A DNA stretch of 64,000 nucleotides, from assembly GCA_028583415.1 (NCBI GenBank), contig CM053268.1:13762055-13826054 (forward strand), written 5' to 3'. The stretch's first letter is position 1, and each line of letters begins with the position of its first letter. Below, in pieces: positions 44,712-54,500 of this stretch. A program made the translations under genes and the position numbers. The notes under the pieces are model-generated. The model had not been told where the DNA came from and did no database searches. It saw only the letters and a program-made list of their open reading frames with translations. Origin of the DNA: Protea cynaroides. Taxonomy: Eukaryota > Streptophyta > Magnoliopsida > Proteales > Proteaceae.

Positions 44712-45836
44712 TGTTAGGGGGGAAAAAATCACCCAATGAAAATCTTACACGTGTCAAGCTTTACCTTTGGAGCCGACCGCTCGGAGTATCTTGCGCTCAG
44801 CTTATGAGGCATTCGGTATCTTACGCCCGGCCTCTCATGCGCCCGACATGTCGCACTCGTCCTATGCCGTCCAGTTATCATCATCTATGGTAGCGCTCGG
44901 AGTCATGATAAAGAGGCGCTCGGCCTTTGTCTGGTCGGAGTCATGATAAAGCAGCGCTCGGCCTTGTCTGGTCGGAGTCATGATAAAGCGGCGCTCGGCC
45001 TTTGTCTGGTCGGAGTCATGATAAAGCGGCGCTCGGCCTTTGTCTGGTCGAAGTCATGATAAAGCGGCGCTCGGCCTTTGTCTAGTCGGAGTCATGATAA
45101 AGCAACGCTCGGCCTTTGTTTGGTTGGAGTCATGATAAAGCGGCGCTCGGCCTTTGTCTAGTCGGAGTCATGATAAAGCGGCACTCGGCCTTGTCTGGTC
45201 GGAGTCATGATAAAGCGGCGCTCGGCCTTTGTCTGGTCGGAGTCATGATAAAGCGGCACTCGGCCTTGTCTGATCGGAGTCATGATTCTATCCGGATACG
45301 TCTCCTGGGAGGATGTCAACGTCCTAATACCACTATGCTACGTCCGAGGAGTCCTTCTCCCAGTATGATACGACGCCGACTATTACAGTCTGTGACCACT
45401 CATATACTGACATGTGTCACTCCCAGAGCTGACCGACCTAGCTTCCTTGGCTACGGTCTTTCACTCCTACTCGGAGTCTACAACTCAGGTGTCCCTCAGA
45501 GTAATACGTGGCAATCCTATTAGCAATCTACTTCCCTGAGTCCTGGTACCTCCATGCTTCTTCCCAATGCCTATAAGTAAAGGGCAACCCCTCAAGGTAA
45601 AGGGATGGACAATCTCTCTCTCTTTCACTGACTCCATCTCTCGCACGCTCAAACTCTCTCATCGTCCCACTCTTTAAACTGGAGATAGCATTTTGTTATC
45701 TCTTGACTGTTTACTTTGGGAATCTAACTTAGGCATCGGAGTGTACCTGGGGCTTAGGCACCCAACTCCTTTGTCTCATCTCTGTGATTGCAGGTCATTC
45801 AGAGCGCGGATCGACGGGCGATTTCCAACCGTAACA
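44712..45836 (+). mobile_element. 3' LTR of gypsy element H
   Basis: A polypurine-type AAGGGGCATC (44702-44711) is followed by TGTTAGGGGGG; the LTR ends CCGTAACA at 45836, 1125 bases. Its first third holds the 38-bp repeats, then a TATA-like CTATAAGTAAAG (45571-45582), CT-rich leader, and an ACTTAGGCATCGGAGTG segment (45728-45744) that I know from plant gypsy LTR ends. The rest of the element lies upstream only as repeats, so its coding body is absent. Confidence 0.75.
44896..45290 (+). repeat. 38/39-bp tandem repeat in the LTR of element H, about 10 units
   Basis: Units GGTCGGAGTCATGATAAAG followed by CGGCGCTCGGCCTTTGTCT, with a 38 or 39 base period depending on TT or TTT. They lie upstream of the TATA-like box, so they may act as promoter-proximal repeats. 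Confidence 0.95.
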
Positions 45837-46525
45837 CTAATTATGGTAAAAATATTTAAATAAGTAACTGTTATAATGTTTTTATTTTTTTTAGGTTTAA
45901 AAGATTTCACTTCTCTTCCTTTAACTTTTGTTGCTGTTGCAATCAAAAGGAACTAAAAGAGTTGGATTATTTCAAACTAAATTTTTTTTTAATGCAATCA
46001 CATTTTCATATCAAACTAAACGGTATTATGTCTTAATCAAACCTGGCCTCTCTGAGTTCCATATCTAATACCTAAATTATTGTTCCTCTGCAAAATTTGT
46101 GTTCCTCTTAATTGTCACGTGGTGGATATTTATTCCACCTTGTAAGCTTATCTTGGCGGCTCATCAGGGAAAGTCAACTTCATATATCATGGGCCAGGGC
46201 TCTTAGTCCGGTAATGCCTTTTGCCCTTTCGCATGAGGGGGGGAAATAACCAAGGCCGAAGTGATCATGTCACCTCAATGTGAGAGGGCGTAGGGACGCA
46301 ATGGGATAGAGAACATTCTCCCTTATTTATTTAAGAGAAACAATCCCTATAATATGCCGCCGGGATTCCATCTCACGCCTTCTTACCTTGTTGCTGGAAG
46401 TTTCTCTTTCCCCTTCTAATTTTGTGGGTCTCTATTGAAGATATTGATTTTTTTTAGATAAAAAAATATTGATTCTTGCATGCTATTGGAGGAGGGTGAG
46501 AGATTCTACTTCTAGTATTGAAAAA
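45837..46525. other. Intergenic DNA
   Basis: No gene or clear repeat recognised between the gypsy LTR and the Mutator-like element. Confidence 0.5.
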
Positions 46526-46726
46526 GAATAAAAATCAGCTACCCCCCATAATAGTTTCGAAACATCACCTACCACCCATACCTTTCAAAAAACATCAACT
46601 ACACCCAAGTAACTGACGGAGGAGACGAAAATCAGCATTAGACATTTTTACCCTTTTTGTTTTTAATTGAAAATTTTTAAAAGCTAGTAAAATTACTAAT
46701 ATAACCCTTCTCTTTCCTTTCCTCTC

Positions 46727-46954
46727 TCCCTCCAATCTCCTAACCTGTTCTCCATTCCTGAACTTACACAAACACACCACACAATCCGAATCAAATCCAC
46801 CACCACTGGTAGCGGCTTCGCCTTCTTTCTCCCCACACTCACTGTAGGAGAAGACCTGATTGACGTTGAGCTGCTTTGCCAAGACGATTAGTTCAGCCAA
46901 GCCTAATCCCACAGCACCAAACAACCCATCGCCTACCTCATCCACCATATCCAA
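46727..46954 (-). pseudogene. Captured RING-H2 (RHA2-like) gene fragment
   Basis: From the ATG at 46952-46954 it encodes about 76 residues: a short hydrophobic helix (LFGAVGLGLAELIVLA), then QLNVNQVFSYSE, a Gly/Glu spacer, and the first half of a RING-H2 finger, C-V-V-C-L-x-K-F-x(2)-GE-x-V-R-x-L. The third Cys is replaced (E-G) and the His pair and later Cys residues are absent, so no zinc finger can form and it cannot act as a ubiquitin ligase. Wording and spacing are those of small RHA2-type E3 ligases. The frame runs on to 46595 in unrelated DNA. A TTTTCTAG just upstream resembles a splice acceptor. Confidence 0.65.
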
Positions 46955-47970
46955 TCTAGAAAACCCTATCGATTAAAAAAACCAAATAAGTAAGGATCGC
47001 AGATAGCCCATACAGTTAGTTACGACTGCAACCATAAGAATAGGGATTGAATCCGATGATACATATATATAATCCCATTTCTGAGATGGGATTGGATTGA
47101 TCGATAGAAAAAAAAAATTAAAGAAAGGGGAAGAGAGATGATGATAGCACAGTGAGGGAGGCTATATGATTCCATGGTGTCGGTTAGATGGAAAGGTAGT
47201 GATGGTAACCAGCGTTTCCTCTGAACTCGGACGTCTGCTTGGATCTTGCTAAGGCTGGTGTTGCATCATCGCCGCTGCTCGTAGGAAAGACAGATTGGTG
47301 TCATTTTTTTTCATAGAAACAAAAAAAAAATTGCAGACATTTGAATTTAGACTCAGGCCATTTCCGGAACTCTTTTCTTCTTCCTTTTTTTGTCTTTCTT
47401 TCCATAGAAGAAAGCAAAAAATGATGGGGATTCAGGAAGAGGAAATAAGAGAAAGAGAGAGAAACGAAAAAAAACTAGAGCTCTAATGATAGGGCATTAG
47501 AAGAAAGCAAAAAAATGAACAAGAATTTTAATTTGAAGAAGAATTTTTTGAAGCTTTAACTGAAGAAAACAAAGGATACCTTCAGAGAAAACCTTCAGAT
47601 CTGAAGTATATTTAGAGAAACGGAAAAAAAAATTGCAGACATTTGAACTCCGGCTGGGTGCTGCATCGTCGCCGCTGCTCGTAGGAAAGACAGATTGGTG
47701 TGGTTTTTTTTTTTCAGAGAAAAAAAAAATTGCAGATTTCTAGGGTTTTGGGTTTTGATTCCAAACAAGACAACTTGCCTTTCAATGAGAAACCCATCTC
47801 AAATCTATAGATAACCTCACCAACCTAAACATAAAATCAAATCGTTTCAAATGCCATTCAACTTCGCCCAAGACAATCTCGTATTAGATGTAAATTTAAT
47901 TTGCATAAATCCAAAATAGTAACAAGAGAATGGAATTGAGCTTGGGACATGTTTTAGAATGTTTTAGATC

Positions 47971-48099
47971 TCACGGATCCACCGATTTCAGACCAGACTG
48001 AGGTCTTGAAGCAGAAGCTGCTGGCGCATGAGAGGTAGGGAAGGTAGCGGTGCCACCGCCCTGGGAGGAGCAACGAAGTAGTCTACGCGGTGACTCCAT
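47971..48099 (-). CDS. Short ORF (42 codons) inside the Mutator-like element
   Basis: ATG in a purine-rich context (minus strand), then a Ser/Ala/Arg/Gln-rich peptide ending at TGA 47971-47973. It could be the first exon of another captured gene, read in the same direction as the RING fragment. Not recognised; low confidence. Confidence 0.25.
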   Translation of the reverse strand: MESPRRLLRCSSQGGGTATFPTSHAPAASASRPQSGLKSVDP

Positions 48100-48508
48100 G
48101 GTGAGAGAGAGAGGTAAGCCTATGAGAAAAATTCTTTGCCTTAAGAGACGTTAAGTGAGGAGGGTAAAATCGTCTTTCAACGTATCCTTTAGAGTATAAT
48201 TGTCCTATTTAAAATCAACTTTGGATGACATCAGCAATTAACGAGACTTATTTAATGGAGTGAATCTATTTGATTAATGATGGTAAACATTTGAGTCGTA
48301 GGTGATGTGTTTTGAAAAATATGAGTGATAGGTGATGTTTCAAAACTATTAGGAAGGATAACTGATTTTTATTCTAGGGAAAAACCCTTGCCCATTATTT
48401 AAATGAACTCACTGAGTCATGCGAGTTCCGGGTCCCGTTTTCGGGTTGTAATAACATTATCTGACTTCCAAAAGTAAAAACATCTTATGGTTTACCAAGA
48501 AATCATTA

Positions 48509-48520
48509 CTTATGTATATA
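48509..48520 (+). promoter_or_regulatory. TATA-like sequence before the hydrolase gene
   Basis: TATGTATATAAA about 85 bases before the ATG, leading into a 25-base A-run. It is the only TATA-like site between the Mutator-like element and the start codon. Composition is AT-rich, so the call is weak. Confidence 0.35.
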
Positions 48521-48598
48521 AAAAAAAAAAAAAAAAAAAAAAAACGACAACAAAATGAAATACCTCGGAATCCAGGAATTCGCCTTTGCAAAGTTGCA

Positions 48599-51500
48599 AT
48601 GGCAGTGTTAGCAGCTGCTACCCTTTTCTCCATCCAAACTAACCCTCCTCGTCCTCTTCTACGCCTAAATTTCCGACCAACCCAGAAGCCAACGACGAGG
48701 CCCCTTGCAGTACTTGGCGAGGCAATTACCATACGAGTACCTTACCAGCTGAAGGAAGGGCAAATTCGTCTCTTCCATGAACTCCCCTCTGGTATGAACA
48801 TGGAGGTTATCTTCCAAAAGGGTGTTCGAAACAACACAGGTGAGGAAATGGAGAGATCGAAATACCCTCCCCTGGTTTTTGTTCATGGAAGCTTTCACGC
48901 AGCTTGGTGTTGGGCTGTACACTGGTTGCCTTTCTTTTCCCGATTTGGATACGATTGCTACGCAGTTAGCTTGTTGGGTCAGGTGATTCTTTTTCTTTTT
49001 AGCCTTTGATTTTTGTAGCTCAAGCTAATGGCTTTATTTTTACTTATGAATCAGTGACCTCTGATATTTGTAGGATGTAGTAACAGTTTTACATTTGCTG
49101 AAAATCTACTTGTTCAAAGCTGGGTTTCTTTCTTTTTTTGACATGGTTGTTTCATCGGGAAATGACTAATATTCTAGGTAAATAGAACGTAACTGGCGTA
49201 GCTGCTTCAGCGTTATTTTGGAAACATAATCCTAATTGAATTTGAAATCTTCAGTTTCTTACTAAAAAACATGACTTTTATCACGTGCCCAGACGACTAT
49301 TTGTTTAAATAGATTTCTTGAGTCCCGCGGAACTCATATTAGATGAACTCTAATCTTTATCTCAGGAGATACAAATTGAGTTAGAAGAAATTGTATTTTT
49401 CACTGTTATTATGTAGGCATATTTCATTAGTCGACTTGAGAATGCAGTAAAAATGGACAGTTCAAATTTTGTCTAGCATCTGTGTTGATCCAATATTCGA
49501 CACATATGGTGGGAAGGGTAAAATTATCCATCAGATAGTTAAAATGAGGGAAAGGAAGAGTACAGATTTCGACCATGTTAGATGTATTAAAAGTGAAGAG
49601 GGTAAATTTCTAATAAGATATGAAGAAATTAAGGAAAGATGAAAAGATTATTTCTATAGCCTACTAAATGAAGACATTTTGAGTAATAGTGTCCCAGAAG
49701 GCAGCATTATCCATTGTTGTTGCTCTTGTATTTGACATTTTGTGTAAGCCAATAAAATGCATGAAACGGAATCTTTGCTGACCCACGCTGTACATTTACC
49801 ATGTCCCTGTAACATAGGCCCTTAGTCAAGGCATCCACTAAGGTGGTTGTTGTTTGAGGCTTCCATTGGAGCCAAGTGTTTAATGATGAAGCCAAAGATG
49901 TCCCCTTTCTTATTAGTTGCTCAAAGCACCGCCGTCACCATATTCCTGCTTTCATCCATCTGATACCAGTGTCTTAATTCCTAATGTCAATAAATTGCCA
50001 ATATCCATGATGTTCACTGTCTCCAGGTCCAGGCTTCATAGAAGGGCTCCTAGTGCAGCTTTTACTGAGTCCTTTGTTCCAATAGGACCAGAGCACCTAA
50101 ATCTTTTCCAAAGCAGAAGCTGCATATTGATGCAGCATGAAAAGTTGCATGGTATGACTCTCCAGTGATAATAGTAGTTCCTGACGATGGTCATATCCTT
50201 GTATGCTCTGTAACCTTGCCTATTATGTATTTTAAGGTGCTTTCTTCTATTAATTCATTGAATCACAGTTACAGCTCTTTTAAAACTGCTGATTTTAAGT
50301 ATGACATTGTTCAACATTTGCCATTGCTGGTTTTAACATGGCTTTGCTATTTATTCAGGGTGATAGTGATGTACCTGCAGGGGATTCAGCTGGTTCTCTT
50401 CAGGTATTTTGGCATCCATTGGTGCAAAATATTGACAGCCACTTTCTTGATAAAGCTTTACCTTATACATTCAGTATTCTAAGACATTGTAAGGTCTCAA
50501 TGTTGGAGGTGTCGCTGTTCTTAACTACTTTCCAAAACTCTACAGTAGACACATGCAAGTGGAATTGCTGACTTCATCTGGAAAGAGGTCAGGTTGCCAC
50601 CCGTGTTGGTTGGACATTCATTTGGAGGACTTATTGTTCAATCATATATCTCAAATATGTGTGGACACTTCTCAGGTATAAATGATGGTAATTGTACTTG
50701 GCTGGCTTTAAGATGTCAACCTGCCAGTTCTACCTTCTTGTTTTTATGGTTTGTAAACTTGCATTATCTATTTCTCTTCTTATTCTTGTGTTCTTAAATC
50801 ATCACTCTTTTCTCAATTTAGAGAGGGAAAATTTGCACCCGAGACTTGCAGGAGCTGTGCTTGTCTGCTCTGTCCCTCCTTCAGGAAATAGGTGACTCCC
50901 TATCTAGTATATACTTTCTTGTTATATTTCTTTCATGTGATTGACTCATTCTAATGGATCATTTTTTCACTTTATTTAGTGGGTTAGTATGGCGGTATCT
51001 CTTTTCAAAACCTGTTGCTGCTTTCAAGGTATTGTCTTTTCACTTGGAAAGGATCTCTCTATTTATTTATTTGTTTTTTAATTACGAATAAATGAATAAG
51101 GATGTTAACTATGAATTGATGCAAAGGTAGGCAGCTAAAGCAGTTGCATGGAGACCTTCAGTAGTAATCTATACCTTCCCTTTATACATTCCCAATCTAT
51201 GAATGATCGAAACCCAGAATACTGCAGTGAGTGTTGTCCCTGGGTCAACTTCACTTTTAATTTCCAAATGCACAATTGATTGCATAGTGGCCAGCTCCCT
51301 CACCACTTACTGTCTTCCTATCGAGAAGTGTCTACACCAAGCAATCATCATTTCCTTTATTAAAGCCTGCATGGTTCCCTTCCAATCTGGATGGGTAGAA
51401 CATAGAGTTCCAAGGAGTTCTGTAAATCTTATAATATGGGATGTGTAAGGATCTATTTCTTTGGTACTAAAATTCAGAGAAAAAAATGGCCAGAATGCCT

Positions 51501-54500
51501 GGTCAAACATGAATAAATATACAATAGGAAGGTCATAAGCCAACTGTTGTGGAAATGTGGAAGTGGAAGTGGAACTGTGTGCCTGTATGTGTTGCCGGAT
51601 ATGGTTGTCTTGGTTCTTATTGTTGTGGTCAAGAGAAGTCATGGGCATTTCTTGCATGTGAAGAGCTACAGTCAAGTGTGACATGAGCCAGCCACTGACC
51701 GTGTGAGTTAAGTGTGCCTTGGGGTGGATCTGGAAATGTAAGTGATAATTTGAGTGAGATAGTTTACTGCAATTTTTCTAACAAAATAATATGTATTTTC
51801 CCCTCTTTTGAGGGCTTGGGGATGGGGTGGAACTTCCTTTAGGAAAAAAGCCAAGCATCAAAGATCCTCTTGGAAGGGATAGGTGTTCACGGCTACATCT
51901 TATGACATCTGATAGTGCCACTAAACAAGAAATTCGTGTAGAGTGTAAAGGGTTTTAGGGCTTGTTTGATAAAACTCTATGTAGCAAAATAGAAAAAAAA
52001 GAAAAGTGAAGATGGAGAGAATGGAGAATAAGGAGAGAGAGAATGTGTGTTCTCCTCTTATGGTTCCTTTATTTATAATCAAATAGGAGAAACAATAGTT
52101 TAGAAAACTTTCCTAATTAGAGTCATAAACCAATTATGAAACTAAACCTAGACAACTTAAGAAATAAACCCTAACCAATAAGGAAATAAATAAACAACTC
52201 TGGTGGAAATAAATCCACTACAATAAATGGAAATGACTAATAGAAGCAAGATCATATGTAGCATCGATAGTTGGGACCCACAGCATATCGTTAACTCCAA
52301 CACTCCCCTTCAAGCTAGAGCACAGGGAATGTAAGAACTTCAGCTTGAAACAACTTATTAACAGAAGCATGAATAATAGCAATAGTAGTAACGCATCACA
52401 GTATAGGTATTGTGAACTAAGCAGCAACAATAGCACAGTTTGAAGCTACTGTGAACCAAGTAGAAGTAGCATCAGCAATAGAGCAGACACCAAGCAACAG
52501 TTGTAGTAGCAGTAGAGTTGTAGCAGGAGTAGCAATAATGGTATCTCGAACACAAACAAATAGGTTGCATCACGTGCAACAAGTAGGTAGAGGTTGCATC
52601 ACGTGCAACTGTAGGTAGCTCGAACACAAACAAGTAGGTTGCATCACGTGCAACAAGTAGGTAGAGGTTGCATCACGTGCAACTGTAGTAGGCAACAGTA
52701 GTAGCCTTTTAACATGAGTATGATAGTAGTAGGCTCCCAACACGAGCAAGGATAGAGAAAAGTGTCTCTTCCATGAGTAAACACGAACCAACAAATAATA
52801 ATAATCTTCAACTGATGACTTGAGTAGATAAGAAATCTCCAATCTCCCTCACGTGGAGCATGCCATGTGAACAATTAATATAGAAGATGCAACCAACATA
52901 CGACAATAGCAATAAGCAACATCGCAAAGGATGAACAACACAATAAAACCCAAGCAAGAGAATGTCATACCCAAACAGATCCTTATGACATGATAGGAAT
53001 AAATTGACCATAGTGGCAAAACAGTAAATATCTCAAGTCTATGAAGGTGACTAGCAATTCTGTGATAAATTTGAATATTTACGGACTACATGTGGGAGAT
53101 GGAAAGTATTAAGGGGCAGTCTTAGAAGGGAATAGAAAAAGTGGATAAAGTAGGACGAGATAGGATTGTTTTAGAATCCAAGGGTAATAATGGAAATCCA
53201 ATTAAATATCTCTTTAACCCATTCACGTTTTGGGAACAGGAAGGTCATCTTCTTCAACGTTGTGATAGAACAAGAGGCGGAAAAAAACAGATTAGTTTGC
53301 AGGTAAAATTTCTCTCCCATGGGACCTTCAACCGATTCGAAATTCTAGGAGGAAGTAGTTAACCCACAGATCTATTAAGTTCAACCATTAGAGATACAAA
53401 ACAGCAAACAAAGTAATAATGGAAAATTACTGAAACAAAGATTGGCCGTAAGGTGTAGCCCAGGTCTGGTTTCAGGATGAGACCTCACAATTTCAGCAAA
53501 ATTTCAAGATGATGTTTAGCAGGTAAGGTCGCCCACATTGGAGAAACTTGTAGCCAGAATCTTAGGAAGAAAAGAGATGAATCGATAGGATTCAATTCAA
53601 CTCTGGTGGGCAGGAAGCACCGCTAAATCTGATCCCAGTAGTATGACCAATTACAGCAGTAGATTAATAGCAGACCAGTCAATCTGATCTGGGTAGAGCA
53701 AATCGAGACATTGCTGAGGGCAGCAGCAGGTAGTGTGTAGAGAAAACGATAAGATGTGGTCACCGGCAGAACTAGGAAGACTAATTGTGCACAGAAGCAC
53801 ATAGTCAATAAGTCAGAAACTAATTCCATTAAATTCCAGGGTGAACCAGAGGAGAGACCAGTAGACATGTACGATTGCTAACCAGTAGTAGCAATAAACA
53901 TCAGCAGCAAACTCAATCGATTAGGTATGATTTTTCATTGACACTCATCATTTACATCGAAACCCTAGTTCTCTTCTTCTACGAACTAGGGTTTCACCAT
54001 AAACCAGAAACCCAGATACGACTCTCAAAATGACACCCGCTCTGATACCATGTAACAAAATAGAAAAAGAAAGAAAAAGGAAGATGGAGAGAATGGAGAA
54101 TAAGGAGAGAGAGAATCAATGTGTGTTCTCCTCCTCCTATGGTTCCTTTATTTATAATCAAATAGGAGAAACAATAGTTTAGGAAACTTACTTAATTACA
54201 ATCATAAACCAATTAGGAAACTAAACCTAGACAACTTAAGAAATAAACCCTAACCAATAAGGAAACAAATAAACAACTATGGTGGAAACAAATCCACTGT
54301 AATAAATGAAAATAACTAATAGAAGCAAGACCATATGTAGCACCGATAGTTGGGACCCATAGCATATCGTTAACTCTAATACTCCAGATTCTAGATTCTA
54401 TGGATTCTGAATCCCAGGGAGCCATTTTGGGGTAGAATCACGTTCGCTAAGCCCGGTTGGATTCGAGTTCCCGCAGAGTGAATCGGATTCAAACTGACTT

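Larger units (their letters stand above)
46526..48374. mobile_element. Mutator-like element with captured gene pieces (Pack-MULE type)
   Basis: The ends are inverted repeats of about 80 bases: GAATAAAAATCAGCTACC on the left and, on the other strand from 48374, GAATAAAAATCAGTTATCC, followed in both by AATAGTTT-GAAACATCACCTA. The flanks tattgaaaaa (46516-46525) and tagggaaaaa (48375-48384) match at 8 of 10 bases, as expected for the 9-10 bp duplication of Mutator-like elements. No transposase is present. Inside are a RING-H2 fragment, a short ORF, and an 85-base duplication (47255-47345 and 47650-47740). It ends about 225 bases before the start codon of the hydrolase gene. Confidence 0.75.
51980..54381 (-). 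mobile_element. Complete non-autonomous LTR retrotransposon, 2.4 kb
   Basis: LTRs 51980-52302 and 54051-54381 (323 and 331 bases, close to 90% alike by eye) in minus orientation, beginning TGTTGGAGTTAACG and ending ...TTTTGTTACA. The primer-binding site touches the 5' LTR (54039-54050) and the polypurine tract CTTGAAGGGGAG touches the 3' LTR (52303-52314). Target duplication: ctcta (51975-51979) and ctcca (54382-54386). The 1.7-kb interior has no gag or pol, so it depends on another element. The layout fits a Copia-type derivative. Confidence 0.9.

Noticed and set aside
44896..45290. CRISPR-like regular repeats
   Set aside because: Units are contiguous with no unique spacers and lie in a plant retrotransposon LTR.
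49707..50168. Frames on both strands in intron 1 of the hydrolase
   Set aside because: No recognisable domain, and neither strand offers exons that fit the host gene.
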